A DNA stretch of 64,000 nucleotides from CAVTYH01 sp963738835 (GCA_963738835.1 CAVTYH010000003.1:124001-188000); one strand, 5' to 3'; shown: positions 8,362 to 18,497, numbered from the stretch's first letter. Program-made: numbers and translations. The notes: generated by a model not told the origin, from the sequence alone.

Positions 8362-9695
8362 TTACTTGCCGGCGACCAGGCCGGTAATGTTTTGGCCCGT
8401 CGTGACTTTCAACGGCGAGCGATCGGCAGACAGCTCCGTGAGACTGCGATCGGTGTGAACTTCGAACACGGCGATTTCACGAGCACCCGAGGCCACGGCG
8501 TACAGGGTTTTGCCATCGGCCGAGAGCGCGATGTCTTTCGTATCGGGCCCAGTCATCGACGTGCGGCGGGGCGTAGTGCCAAGCAGTTTGAGCTGGCCAT
8601 CGGCCGCGATATCGTAAACGCTGATCGAGTTGCTCACGAAATTCGCTGCATACAGCGTCTTACCGTCAGCGGAGATGGTGGTCCAGCAAGCGGCCTTTTC
8701 GCCGTTCGGCAGAGCATCGCCTTGTTGATGCAGGCGCCGGTTGCCGGGTCAACATTCAACGTGATGATCGCACTGCCGCGGAAGTTCGAGACGAAGAGCC
8801 GCTGACTATCGGGAGCCCAAGAGAAGCCAACCACGCCCGAGGCACCGTTGGGTTGCACCGCCGCACCCGAGACCGGCGCGAGCGTGCCATCTTTTTGCAC
8901 CAAGAAGTTGTGAATGCGGCTGGCCGGTTCATTTTGGAAGCCCGAAGTCACCGCGACGAATTTGCCATTGGGGCTGAACTCGATTTGCGCCGGGCCTTCG
9001 CCGTTGGGAAAATTGATTTTCGAATTGGCGATGGGAGCGAGCCGGCCATCGTTTTCCAGGCGAAAGCCCATGATGTTGGGGGCGCTGAGTCGGGTTGGAG
9101 AACGGCGTGGCCTGATTGGCTACGTAAACCAGGTTGCCGTGCGCTGTGACACTGAGCGGGGTGAATCCGCCCGAGGCAAACGGCGAGCCGGCGACCGGCA
9201 TGAGCTTGTCTCCTTTGCGCTCCAGCACGGCAATCGATTGGCTGCCAGGATCGACGGCAATCACAAATCGACCGTGGGCGCGGACAGCGCCTTGCTCGTC
9301 GATATCGCCGCCGGTGAGACCTTTGCCGCCCAGCGCGATGGTGCGCCAGCCGGAGTCAGCGAGCCATTGTCGCGACGTTTGAGCACGACTAAGCCATTTT
9401 GCTGCGGGTCGTTGTTGATGGTATAGAGTTGCTCTGGCGCCGACGTCTGCGCGTCCATCATGCGATTGTCGCTGACGGGCATCGACTTGGCCGGCATCGC
9501 ATTGCCTGCCATCTGTGTGCCGCGGGTCGGCATCGCGGGCATCTGTTTTTCAACCATCGCAGAAGTTGGCTTTTGAATGGTAGAGGTGGGCGCGGCACTG
9601 CCGGCTTCGTAACAAACATCGGCGGCAAAGACAGTTTGCGCGAAACAACAGACATTGAGGGTCGCGGCCAGACCCCAGAACGATTTATGTAACAT
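8362..9695 (-). pseudogene. Secreted lactonase-like beta-propeller protein (three frame breaks)
   Basis: Four consecutive minus-strand segments together give one protein of about 440 residues. It begins with a signal peptide (MLHKSFWGLAATLNVCCFA, cleavage near AFA/AD), followed by a Met/Pro-rich linker and repeated blades such as LVVLKRRDNGSLTPAG, IEFSPNGKFVAV and IALSADGKTLYAV. This is the YVTN/6-phosphogluconolactonase-like seven-bladed pattern. Frame changes are needed near 9340, 9090 and 8720; each restores a good match to the repeat. AGGAG lies 8 bases before ATG 9695. No catalytic claim can be made. The gene is either inactivated or carries assembly indels; all blades are still recognisable, which favours the second. 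Confidence 0.8.
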
Positions 9696-9877
9696 GGTCG
9701 ATTCTCCTTGTGCCCAACAGGGGCGGTTTTTTTTGATTGGTTTCCAACGATTCGAAATACGGTAGGGTCATGACCTACCTGTTGGATGATGCGCAGCCGC
9801 TGGGGTTACAGAATTTTTCTCTGGCAGCAGAAATTGCCGAGAAAATCAGATGCACCGGAAGATTCCGAGCGCGAGAA

Positions 9878-10897
9878 TTACCAACGCCACAGGGCTGTAC
9901 CCCATGCCAGCCCGGCGCCGAAGCCGCAGAGGATGATGTTGCTGCCGCGGTGCACGCGGCCTTGCTGCACCGCTTCGTCCAGCGCGAGCGGAATGCTGCC
10001 GGCGGAGGTGTTGCCGTATTTTTCCAGGTTGGTGAACATCTTGCGGCGGTCGATGCCCAACTCTTCGGCGGCGGCGTCGAGGATGCGGATGTTGGCCTGA
10101 TGCAGCACGAACAGATCGACATCTTCGATTTTCAGTTTCGCCTGCTCCAACACGTCGCGCACGCTGCGGTCGATCAGGCGGATGGCCCATTTGAAAATCG
10201 GCTTGCCGTCCATTCGCATGTAATGTTCGCCGCGCTGGACGCTTTCGACACTGGCCGGATTGCGCGAGCCGCCGGCTTTCATGCAGAGCAGTTCTTCGCC
10301 GCTGCCGTCGGTCCCCAGCGTGTAAGCGATCAGCCCTTGATTCTCGTTGCCGGGGGCCAGCAGCACCGCCCCGCCGGCATCGCCGAACAGCGGATAGGTT
10401 TTGATATCGTGCGGCTCGACGATTCTGGAATTGGCATCGGCTCCAATCGCCAGCGCCAACCGACTGCAGCCGGTGACCACGTACTGCGACGCGGTCACCA
10501 ACGCATACATGAAGCCGGCGCAGGCCGCCGCCACATCGAACGCCGGGCAGCGCAAACCCAACTTGTGCTGCACCTGGCTTGCCGTGGAGGGAATTGGCAG
10601 ATCGGGCGAAAATGTGCCGAGCACCAACAGGTCGATATCGGCAGGCGACACCGAGGCTTGCTGCATCGCCCGACGGGCCGCCTCCACGGCCAAATCGCTG
10701 GTCGACTGATTACTCGGGGTGTGTCTCCGCTCCCGAATGCCAGTGCGCTGCATAATCCAATCTGGATCGCAGCCGTACTTCGCCAAGTCTTCGTTGCGCA
10801 CCACGACATCCGGAACGTAACTGCCGATGGCTATTGCCTGCACGCCTACCAGCCGCCGCAGCGGTGCTTTCAGGTTTTGGTCTGGAACGGTAGCCAT
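9878..10897 (-). CDS. fabH: 3-oxoacyl-ACP synthase III (KAS III)
   Basis: The 339-residue enzyme condenses an acyl-CoA with malonyl-ACP to start fatty acid synthesis. The thiolase-fold triad is complete: Cys126 in AAACAGF, His266 in LHQAN and Asn296 in GNTSAGS. FGDAGGAV and the C-terminal GFGAGLAWG loop also match the family. Length is normal apart from a short N-terminal extension. No other fatty-acid genes are adjacent, so it could instead serve a specialised pathway; planctomycetes often carry several FabH paralogues. It is cytoplasmic. Confidence 0.93.
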   Translation of the reverse strand: MATVPDQNLKAPLRRLVGVQAIAIGSYVPDVVVRNEDLAKYGCDPDWIMQRTGIRERRHTPSNQSTSDLAVEAARRAMQQASVSPADIDLLVLGTFSPDLPIPSTASQVQHKLGLRCPAFDVAAACAGFMYALVTASQYVVTGCSRLALAIGADANSRIVEPHDIKTYPLFGDAGGAVLLAPGNENQGLIAYTLGTDGSGEELLCMKAGGSRNPASVESVQRGEHYMRMDGKPIFKWAIRLIDRSVRDVLEQAKLKIEDVDLFVLHQANIRILDAAAEELGIDRRKMFTNLEKYGNTSAGSIPLALDEAVQQGRVHRGSNIILCGFGAGLAWGTALWRW

Positions 10898-11005
10898 GTG
10901 CAGAAGGTCAGTCGTCGGTGTTCAGTGGCCAGTTGTCTTTCATAAAGCCGCGATTGGTAAACGCGGTGAAGCACCATCGGCGATCGATATCTTTCAGCGT
11001 GGCAA

Positions 11006-11024
11006 CCGCGGATGGCATCCGCGG
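11006..11024. repeat. Perfect short palindrome between two genes
   Basis: CCGCGGATGGCATCCGCGG forms an 8-bp stem with a 3-base loop. It is about 40 bases after the stop of the oxidoreductase gene on the minus strand. A related but weaker form (GCCGCGATTGGTAAACGCGG) occurs near 10942. It could act as a terminator or belong to a repeat family; there is no T-run. Confidence 0.5.
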
Positions 11025-11066
11025 CTTTATGCTCGCATACTGCAACTTACCGCTGAACACCGATCG

Positions 11067-12186
11067 CTATCTCTCTGCCAGCGGCGTATCAATCCACCGT
11101 CGCTCGGCGTGCGATTTCAACACCGCGTCGGCCACCAGTTGGGAATTCAATCCGTCGTAAAAACTGGGCACGGCATCGCGCCCTTCGACAATCGCCGAGA
11201 CGAATTCCCACATCAGGTCGTAGCGGAACACTGTGGCGGGCTCGCCCTGGCTGGGATCGCGGGCTGCCGGCCGGTTTCAGGAATTCCGCCGGCACGGGGT
11301 GCGGCGCCAAATCGCTGTCAGTTTTGCCCAAGAGAATTGTATTGGGCAAGTGCAATTGATAAACAGCAGAGCCTTCCGAACCGTTGATTTCCGCCCATTC
11401 GTGACCGAAACCGTTGCGGCCGTAACCTTTGGCCAGCGTGGTGCCTTCCCACACGCCGGTGGCGCCGCTAGCGAACTGGCCGATGAGGCTCGACCAATCG
11501 TCCACGTCCGAGGGCGGGCAAGGCTTACCATCGGCAGTGAAGGTGCGATCGGCGAAGCGAGCCACCGCGCCGCAAACGCTTTGAATGGGGCCCAGCAGGT
11601 CGATGGCAAAATCGATGCGGTGGATGGTCATGTCGAACAAATCGCCCGCCCCGGCTTTCGCTTTGTATTGCCGCCAGGCCCAACTGGTTTCCGGCCAATC
11701 CAAGAAGCGTTGACTGCGGAAGTGCCGCGGCTGGCCGAGCGAGCCGGATTTGACCAAATGTTTGAGATACCGCATGGCCGGAGCAAACCGGTAGGTAAAC
11801 GCCGTCATGCGCACCACGCCGGCATCGCGGGCGGCCGTGTACATTTCGCGGACCTCGCCGGAGTTGAGCCCCAGCGGCTTTTCGCACATGATGTGCTTGC
11901 CGGCCTTCGCCGCCGCCACGGCCATGTTCTTGTGGGTGAAGTTCGGCGTGGCGATGACGATGGCGTCGATGTCTTTATCGCCGACGATCGTTTGAAAATC
12001 AGTCGTGATTTTATCGACGCCCCACTCCTGTTTGCGGGCATCGAGCAGTTTTGGATCGGCATCGCAAGCAGCGACTAATTGGGCACGCTTATCGAGCCGG
12101 ATGCCTGGCACATGGTGATAATCACTGACTTTTCCGGCACCAACAATGGCGACGCGCACTGGGGGTCGGGCGGGTTTAATGGGCAT
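11067..12186 (-). CDS. Gfo/Idh/MocA-family oxidoreductase (frame interrupted)
   Basis: The protein of about 373 residues has an N-terminal NAD(P)-binding Rossmann fold (VAIVGAGKVSDYHH), the EKPLGLN motif with the catalytic-site Lys, and a C-terminal substrate domain with GDLFDMTIHRIDFAIDLLG, where the His lies at the active site. The family oxidises or epimerises sugars and inositols. The frame read from 12186 loses the family match near 11262. A one-base change there gives GEPATVFRYDLMWEFVSAI and a normal C-terminus ending WIDTPLAER at a stop at 11067. The ATG at 12186 is preferred because the residues before it are not conserved. No partner genes indicate a pathway, though the TIM-barrel gene at 1248 is of a type that often works with such enzymes. 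Confidence 0.85.
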
Positions 12187-12234
12187 AGCAGTGCGGTGAA
12201 AACCACCTTGTAAGACATCCCCCGATGACCTGTG

Positions 12235-12257
12235 AAAACCCAAGTTACGGGTTTTTT
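12235..12257. terminator. Possible bidirectional terminator hairpin
   Basis: AAAACCC (12235-12241) and GGGTTTT (12249-12255) pair around a 7-base loop, with T-rich sequence following on the plus strand. It lies in the 180-base gap after lepA and before the oxidoreductase gene, both on the minus strand, so it may end lepA transcription. Confidence 0.4.
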
Positions 12258-12366
12258 GGACGGTTCACAAGTGCCAGGAGAAGGCGCGTGCTACCCAATC
12301 GACAAGCGCGGAGAATGGACGAGATTAGACGAATATATTTGGCGTCCGGCGACTTTATGGGATCGC

Positions 12367-14172
12367 TCAATCTTTCTCGCCCGATTCCAGCACCGCCAAG
12401 AACGCTTTTTGCGGAATGTCGACGCTGCCGATTGATTTCATCCGCTTTTTGCCTTCCTTCTGTTTCGCCCACAGTTTGCGCTTGCGGGTGATGTCGCCGC
12501 CGTAGCATTTCGCGGTGACATTTTTGCGCATGGCGGAAATGGTTTCACGCGCGATGATGCGGCTGCCGATGGCGGCTTGGATGGCGATTTCAAACATGTG
12601 ACGATCGATTTCGGTCCGCAGCTTTTTGACGATGGCTCGGCCACGGCGATCGGCGTCGCGGCGGTCGCAGATGATGGAAAGCGCATCGACTTTTTTGCCA
12701 CCCACCAGAATATCCATCCGCACCAGATCAGCCGGCACATAACCGAGCAATTCGTAATCCATCGTGCCGTAGCCGCGGGTAATGCTCTTCAGTTTGTCGT
12801 GCATGTCGTACACGACTTCGGCCAGCGGCAGATCGAACGTGATCATTGCCCGCGTGGGGCCAAGATACTCGGTACGAACGTAGGTGCCGCGGCGATCAGT
12901 CGAAAGCTGCATGACCGGGCCGATGTACTCCACCGGCAATACGAAGTTGACGCGGACCATCGGTTGGCGGAATTCTTCGATCGAACCCGCTTCCGGAACA
13001 TCTTGCGGATTGTGAATCTCCAGCGTCTCGCCATCGTGCGTGACGATTTGATAGGTGACGTTGGGCGCGGTTTGCACCAAATCCAAGTCGGCTTCCTGTT
13101 CGAGCCGCTGTTGGATGATCTCCATGTGCAAGAGGCCCAGGAACCCGCAGCGGAAGCCGAAGCCCAAGGCCTCGCTCGTTTCCGGAGTGAACTCGAAACT
13201 GGGGTCGTTGATAGCCAGCTTCCCCAGGGCATCGCGCAGCTCTTCGAAGTTTTGGCCATCCGACGGATATAGCCCACAGTAAACCATGCGTTGCGGCGGA
13301 CGGTAGCCTGGCAGGGCAGGGGCGGCATTGTCGCCGGGCACGGTGACCGTGTCGCCAATGTGAATGTCTTTAATGTCTTTGATATTGCAGATCAAATAAC
13401 CGACTTCGCCCGCGACGAGTTTCTCAACGGCCTGACGTTCCGGTACGAACTGACCGAGTTCCAAAACTTCGAACGTGGCCTCGGCTTTGAGAAAGCGAAT
13501 CTTCTGGCCCTTCTCGACCGAGCCTTGCATCAGCCGCACATAGGCGATGGCGCCGCGATAATCGTCGTAGTGGGAATCGAAGAGCATGGCTTGCAGCGGG
13601 GCCTTGGGATCGCCCGTCGGCGGCGGAATGCGCTCGACAATGACTTCCAACAACTCGGCCACGCCAACGCCGGTTTTGCCGCTGCACTTCAGAACTTCCT
13701 CCGGCTTGATGCCCAGCACCTGCTCCATTTCCAGCATCACTTCTTCCGGCCGGGCGTGTTTCAGATCGACCTTGTTGAGCACCGGCACGATGGTGAGGTT
13801 GTGCTCCATCGCGGCCAGTGCATTGGCCACGGTTTGGGCTTCGACCCCTTGAAAGGCATCGACCAGCAACACCGCTCCTTCGCAGCAGGCCAGGCTGCGC
13901 GAGACCTCGTAGTGGAAATCGACATGGCCGGGCGTATCGACCAGATTCAGCTCGAATTCTTCGCCGTTCTGTCTGTACCGCATCGATACAGCGCGGGCTT
14001 TAATCGTGATGCCGCGTTGGCGCTCCAATGCCATGTCGTCGAGCAGTTGCTCGTGCATTTCACGCTTCTGGACCGTGCCGGTCAGCTCGATCAGCCGGTC
14101 GGCCAGCGTGCTTTTGCCATGATCGATGTGGGCGATGATGCAGAAATTACGGATCTGGCGATTATCGGGCAT
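12367..14172 (-). CDS. lepA: Elongation factor 4 (LepA GTPase)
   Basis: The 601-residue translational GTPase acts on ribosomes during initiation and assembly, and has been proposed to back-translocate stalled ribosomes. G1 AHIDHGKST (about 14-22), G2 RGITIKA, G3 DTPGHVDF, G4 NKVDL and the later elongation-factor domains are all in order. The C-terminal LepA-specific domain has CYGGDITRKRKLWAKQKEGK. Length and ends match the family. The enzyme is cytoplasmic and can associate with the membrane. The gene stands alone, with no lepB signal peptidase gene beside it as in E. coli. Confidence 0.97.
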   Translation of the reverse strand: MPDNRQIRNFCIIAHIDHGKSTLADRLIELTGTVQKREMHEQLLDDMALERQRGITIKARAVSMRYRQNGEEFELNLVDTPGHVDFHYEVSRSLACCEGAVLLVDAFQGVEAQTVANALAAMEHNLTIVPVLNKVDLKHARPEEVMLEMEQVLGIKPEEVLKCSGKTGVGVAELLEVIVERIPPPTGDPKAPLQAMLFDSHYDDYRGAIAYVRLMQGSVEKGQKIRFLKAEATFEVLELGQFVPERQAVEKLVAGEVGYLICNIKDIKDIHIGDTVTVPGDNAAPALPGYRPPQRMVYCGLYPSDGQNFEELRDALGKLAINDPSFEFTPETSEALGFGFRCGFLGLLHMEIIQQRLEQEADLDLVQTAPNVTYQIVTHDGETLEIHNPQDVPEAGSIEEFRQPMVRVNFVLPVEYIGPVMQLSTDRRGTYVRTEYLGPTRAMITFDLPLAEVVYDMHDKLKSITRGYGTMDYELLGYVPADLVRMDILVGGKKVDALSIICDRRDADRRGRAIVKKLRTEIDRHMFEIAIQAAIGSRIIARETISAMRKNVTAKCYGGDITRKRKLWAKQKEGKKRMKSIGSVDIPQKAFLAVLESGEKD

Positions 14173-14707
14173 TTGGCAAGGGGCAGCAGACAGGGATTGA
14201 GGGTCGGGTCTCGGCGAGGCCCCGGCGTTCTAAGCGAAACCCATGGAAATTAGCCATCGGTAACGCCCTACTTTGAACTGCGAGCCAGCGCAACGGGCCT
14301 AGTCGTTGAATGTTACGAAGATTGCCCGGCTATCGACAATAGGCCGTTCGGAGATGGAACGAGGAGAACCAAGCGAAAACAATTGAAATAATTGAAATAA
14401 TTGTCGCCCAAATTGTCAGGAATCCCTCTTTGGCGGCATACAAGTTGTAGCGTAAGTGTAGTTTTAGCGATCGCTCGTTTTGGGGCGATGAGGGGTTGCT
14501 CCTCAGAAGCTGCAAAACGAACGATTTGAAGAAGGGAAGAAGGACTGGGCGGTATATCGCAAGGGCGCCTGGAACCAGTGGTTGTTTGAAAACGTTGATA
14601 AGTTCGACCGAAACGCTCGGCATTGGGCTGGTTTGAGGAACGCGAGGCATTGGTAGAAGCGTGGTAAAGCATCCAGGTTTTATCCTGAATTAGGAGCCAT
14701 CGTAATT
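14173..14707. other. Intergenic region between lepA and the PEP-CTERM gene
   Basis: I see no gene here: two overlapping minus-strand frames of about 110 codons have no Shine-Dalgarno sequence or recognisable domain. A 9-bp tandem repeat (AATTGAAAT, 2.5 copies) lies at 14381-14403, and an imperfect inverted repeat (CTCGTTTTG with CAAAACGAA) spans about 14474-14526. Being upstream of the plus-strand gene at 14708, these may belong to its leader. Confidence 0.45.
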
Positions 14708-15603
14708 ATGAACTGGCGCATTTTCTTTGGAGCGGCAATTTCTGCGTGCCTTTTGGCTGTCAGCTCGCGCAAGCTGCGTTGACCACGACGGCGGATACTA
14801 ATGTCACTACGCTAGTAACCACCTTGGTGGGACCTGGCATTACGGTGGTCGGAACACCTACTTTAGTGGGAAGCAGCACTTCCTCCGGCACCTTTACGGG
14901 CGGTACAGACGCCGGTGCTGGCGGGATCGGAATTGCCAGCGGCATTATTCTAACATCAGGGAATGTTGCCAATGCGATGGCCCCAAATAATTCCCCCAAT
15001 GCCGGTGGCTTAGCGTCATTACTGGGTGATGCCGATCTTGATGCCTTGGTGGGGGGCGGCACGGATGACACCACCAGCCTGACGTTTAAATTTACATTCG
15101 GCGATGGATCGGTCGGGGGGGATTTGTTTTTCAGTTATGTGTTTGGTTCCGAAGAGTTCAACGAGTATGTGAATACCAGCTTCAACGATGTGTTTGCCTT
15201 CTTTTTGGATGGCGTCAACATTGCCCTGATTCCTTCGACCTCTACCGCTGTTTCCATCGATACGGTTAACAATGGTGTGAACTCGGCCTATTACCGAGAC
15301 AATAGTGCTGGCGGCGCTGGCGGCACTGGTGGTCCCTATGATACTCAATACGATGGGATCACCACGGTGCTGACGGCCTCGGCAATGGGACTGGCTGCGG
15401 GTGAACATACGATCAAGTTGGCGATTTCGGACCGCGCCGATACGGCTTATGATTCCGGCGTGTTTCTAGCAGGTGGTAGTTTTAGCACTCAGCCGCCTGG
15501 CGACACTCCAGAGCCTGCTTCCTTGCTGATTTGGCTGGGATTGGGTTCTATCGGTGTTTTCTCGTACCGCCGCCATCGGAAGCAGCTAGGCGTGAATAGT
15601 TAG
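14708..15603 (+). CDS. Choice-of-anchor L PEP-CTERM protein (frame interrupted)
   Basis: The protein of about 297 residues is secreted. Its core matches the choice-of-anchor L domain: LGDADLDALVGG, FVFGSEEFNEYVNTSFNDVF, then HTIKLAISDRADTAYDSGVFL. It ends with a PEP-CTERM sorting tail: PEPASLL, a hydrophobic segment (IWLGLGSIGVFSY) and RRHRK, which exosortase systems use for surface export. The real start is ATG 14708, 11 bases after AGGAG, giving signal peptide MNWRIFFGAAISACLLA. That frame stops at 14784, so a one-base indel near 14755 must be assumed to join the rest. A strong terminator follows. Confidence 0.85.
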
Positions 15604-15635
15604 TGCATCAAACTGACTTTGCCGCAAAACAACAC

Positions 15636-15667
15636 AGGCTCGCCAATTCTGGCGAGCCTTGTTTTTT
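15636..15667 (+). terminator. Rho-independent terminator of the PEP-CTERM gene
   Basis: AGGCTCGCCA (15636-15645) and TGGCGAGCCT (15650-15659) form a perfect 10-bp stem with a 4-base loop, followed by TG and six T. It also touches the stop of the convergent ROK gene. Confidence 0.9.
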
Positions 15668-16766
15668 AACTTCGCGGAGAACGGATTGTCTTTCGCAAGG
15701 CTGGGCTGCTACTGCACGCTTGCGCAGCTAGGGCTTCCCGGCAGCGCGCTGTGCAGCCGCGCAAACCGGCGGCGCCGATGTAGCCGGCATCGCCGCCGAG
15801 CGTGGCGTAATCAATGGTCGTTTGTGCGGCCGGAATGGGGAATGCCCGACGGCGTACTTCTTCGCGAATCCGCTCCAAAAATCGGCGTCCCAAGGTCGAT
15901 TTATTACCGCCAAACGTCATCGCGCCGCCCAACAGCACGCCGTCAGGATCGATCGTGTGCATCAGCGTGACGATGCCAACGGCCAGATATCGGGCCGTGT
16001 CCATGACGATTTCCAGTGCCAGCGGATCGTCGCCTTCGGCTTCTTCGCCAATTAGCTGCGGAGTAAGCTGTGCGCCGCGCTCCATGTGCGCGTTGAGCGA
16101 AGTTTTCATGCCGGCTTCTAGCGCGTCGATCGTCCGCTTCACCACCGCCGTGGCACTGGCGTACGCTTCCAGATGGCCCGGCTGACCGCAACCGCATAGG
16201 CGGGCATTGTCGTGGAAATCGATCGGAATGTGGCCACACTCGGCGCCGTGGCTGTGCTGGCCGTCGATCGAAACGCCATTGACGATGATGCCGCAGCCAA
16301 TGCCGGTGCCCAGCGTGAACATCACCATGCTCTTAAATTGGCTGCCGGAGCCGATCCAAAACTCGCCGTACGCCGCTGCCGAGGCGTCGTTGGCCAAGGT
16401 AACGGGCAGGCCACAATGGTGGGTAAGTCGATCGCGGATTGGAAAATTCACCCACCCGCGCAGATTCACGAGCTCCAGCAACATGCCGGCTGGCACATCC
16501 ATTGTGCCGGGGGAACCGAGGCCGACGCGAACAATGTCGCTGGGCGCTAAACCGGCCTGCTTGATCACTTCCAAGACCGTGTGGCCCATGCGTTTTGTTC
16601 CCGCTTCGGGGCCCTCTTCGACTTGAGTCGGCACGCTTAGATAGGCCAGCGATTGCCCACGATCGTCGACGAGCCCGACTTTAATGTTGGTGCCGCCCAG
16701 ATCGACGCCGACGAAAAACGGCGGCTGAGCGGTTTGACGGGTTATCAACTGACGAGTGGCAGGCAT
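15666..16766 (-). CDS. ROK-family sugar kinase (glucokinase-like)
   Basis: The 366-residue kinase probably phosphorylates glucose or a related sugar with ATP in the cytoplasm. It has the phosphate-1 motif VGVDLGGTNIKVGLVD, the catalytic Asp in LANDASAAAYGE, the Gly-rich LGTGIGCGII, and the ROK zinc site HGAECGH...LCGCGQPGHLEAYAS. In that site the usual third Cys of CGCGxxGCLE is His, a change that could still bind zinc. The match ends around GYIGAAG; the last 30 residues (Cys/Arg/Ser-rich) look unlike the family and may come from a late frameshift. The ATG at 16766 is used because the 23 residues before it are not conserved. There is no DNA-binding domain, so it is not a repressor of the NagC type. 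Confidence 0.87.
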   Translation of the reverse strand: MPATRQLITRQTAQPPFFVGVDLGGTNIKVGLVDDRGQSLAYLSVPTQVEEGPEAGTKRMGHTVLEVIKQAGLAPSDIVRVGLGSPGTMDVPAGMLLELVNLRGWVNFPIRDRLTHHCGLPVTLANDASAAAYGEFWIGSGSQFKSMVMFTLGTGIGCGIIVNGVSIDGQHSHGAECGHIPIDFHDNARLCGCGQPGHLEAYASATAVVKRTIDALEAGMKTSLNAHMERGAQLTPQLIGEEAEGDDPLALEIVMDTARYLAVGIVTLMHTIDPDGVLLGGAMTFGGNKSTLGRRFLERIREEVRRRAFPIPAAQTTIDYATLGGDAGYIGAAGLRGCTARCREALAAQACSSSPALRKTIRSPRS

Positions 16767-16904
16767 TTCCGTGCGACTATCCAAGAATTCCGAAGGCGGG
16801 ACGGAAAGTATACGGCTCGCGAAATCCGGCGACAATTGCAGTCGAAGATTGGCCGATCAAATCACCGAGGCTGCAACATTGTCGGGTCGTTAAGCCGGAA
16901 GCAG

Positions 16905-18497
16905 CTATTTGGCGGCTGCGGGAACAGGCAAACCATTGCGGAATTCCACGCGGCTTTCTTCGCCGCTGGGCGTCCATTCGGCCCAGAGGCCGTCGGGCTG
17001 GCCGTCTTTGAAGTCGCCTGCGGTCTCTTTCTGACCATCATCATACCACGTGGTCCAATGGCCGGTTTGGAGACCGTGATCGTAATCGCCCTCGCTTTGC
17101 TTCTTGCTGTTGGGATACCAGTGATACCAGTGGCCTTGCTCCAAATTGTCGACCATCAACCCATACGCTGCGGGCTGGCCGTTAGCGTGCCAGGTAGTCC
17201 ACAATCCTTGTTTGCGACCTTCTAAATCTTCGTCGCCTTCGGCGCCTATGGCGCCGTCGGGGTATTGGTAGACCCAGTGCTTGCCGCGACGGAATTCACC
17301 TAAATCGGTCAATTGCCGGCCGTTCATGCCGTTGTGTTGTGCCCACGGGCGGGGGTCGTGAATGATCATCACATCGCCCGGTCGGCGGATTTTCTCGAAG
17401 TACGCTTCAGCGATGCTTTGTCCCGGCGGCAGCGGAACATTCACAGCATCGTATGGCACAAAGGGCACTGCCAACTGGTTTTCATCGGGCCGATGCAGAA
17501 TTCCAAACGGCGTGTTCGGCACGTAAATACAGTAGGAGAAATAGGCATTGAACCAATTCAAGTAGTAACCCGCCGGATATACGAGCAAAACGATCGACAG
17601 CACGCGCACCACTGGACGGCATTGTTTCCAGGTGACCCAAGGCCACTCGCGCCATGGCAAAATCAGCGCGAAGCCGGCGAGCCCCAGCACGATGTTCCAG
17701 CCGATTAAGTTATTGCGCGGACTCACGCAATTCCACAGAATCACTCCGGAGTGCAGAATTACTGCCACGACTGCAACCAGCCAGCGGGCCGGCGGAAAGA
17801 GGCACAGAATGCCCAGCAGCATCTCGGTAATGGCCACGCTCCAGCCGACGGCGTTGCCTAAGGCCGGCGTATTCCAGGTGTATCTTTCTGGCGGAAAGAA
17901 GCGGGCCAAATCCATGGGGATTACGTTGCTGGCAAAGCCAAACATACCATCGGGCTTGATGAAATCGATGAGCAGCTTATGAAAGCCGGCCCAAAACCAC
18001 AGCGTCATCAAACCGGCTCGGCCGATCAATTGCGCATTGACGCCGGGCAGCGTGCCAATCATCAGCAGCACCATCAGCGCGTGCGGCTGAATGCGCGTGC
18101 GATCCATCAGCACTCCGAGCACAAGAATCACACTGAGCGCGATAAGTCCGGCTCGGGGACGAATCAAAATCAAAAGCAGCGAGCCGACGATCAGCCAGCC
18201 GATGCTGAATTGCGGCAACCAATCCCACACCGGCAGCATCGGCGCTAGCTCGGCATCACTGGGTCGGTGTTGCCACGTCACCTGAGAATGTGCCGGTGTG
18301 GCGAATTTCCAGGCCTGCCAGTTGGGATCGGAGCGCACCTGCCACAGGTTCCACATCACCGTGACGGTGTACAGACTGGCGGCCACCAGCAGCCAGCGAT
18401 ACGCCACCAAATACCATTGCGGTCCGTGCGGCAGCGGGATCGATCGCAAAAACTTTGCGATAGGAGTCGGCATTCGATGAGAATTGATGACGAGCAT
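16905..18497 (-). CDS. Polytopic membrane protein (HTTM/DoxX-like) fused to MORN/YwqK repeats
   Basis: The 530-residue protein has two parts. Residues 1-330 contain eight or more hydrophobic segments, with motifs such as WFWAGFHKLLIDFIKPDG and ARFFPPERY, and resemble HTTM (vitamin K-dependent carboxylase-like) and DoxX-like membrane domains. Residues about 400-520 carry four copies of a YwqK/MORN_2 repeat: EGRKQGLWTTWHANGQPAAYG, QGHWYHWYPNSKKQSEGDYD, TGHWTTWYDDGQKETAGDF and DGLWAEWTPSGEESRVEF. These repeats form beta hairpins and are found at surfaces. The function is not known. The word antitoxin attached to YwqK repeats in databases is not a functional guide here. A membrane-acyltransferase gene lies 70 bases upstream on the same strand, so they may form an operon. 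Confidence 0.8.
   Translation of the reverse strand: MLVINSHRMPTPIAKFLRSIPLPHGPQWYLVAYRWLLVAASLYTVTVMWNLWQVRSDPNWQAWKFATPAHSQVTWQHRPSDAELAPMLPVWDWLPQFSIGWLIVGSLLLILIRPRAGLIALSVILVLGVLMDRTRIQPHALMVLLMIGTLPGVNAQLIGRAGLMTLWFWAGFHKLLIDFIKPDGMFGFASNVIPMDLARFFPPERYTWNTPALGNAVGWSVAITEMLLGILCLFPPARWLVAVVAVILHSGVILWNCVSPRNNLIGWNIVLGLAGFALILPWREWPWVTWKQCRPVVRVLSIVLLVYPAGYYLNWFNAYFSYCIYVPNTPFGILHRPDENQLAVPFVPYDAVNVPLPPGQSIAEAYFEKIRRPGDVMIIHDPRPWAQHNGMNGRQLTDLGEFRRGKHWVYQYPDGAIGAEGDEDLEGRKQGLWTTWHANGQPAAYGLMVDNLEQGHWYHWYPNSKKQSEGDYDHGLQTGHWTTWYDDGQKETAGDFKDGQPDGLWAEWTPSGEESRVEFRNGLPVPAAAK

Noticed and set aside
9811..9846. Terminator after fabH
   Set aside because: A bulged hairpin (AATTTTTCTCTGGCA with TGCCGAGAAAAT) is present but has no T-run on the minus strand and could be chance.
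16905..17300. YwqK repeats as an antitoxin with a nearby toxin
   Set aside because: The repeats are the C-terminal part of a membrane protein and no toxin gene is adjacent; the database name is misleading.
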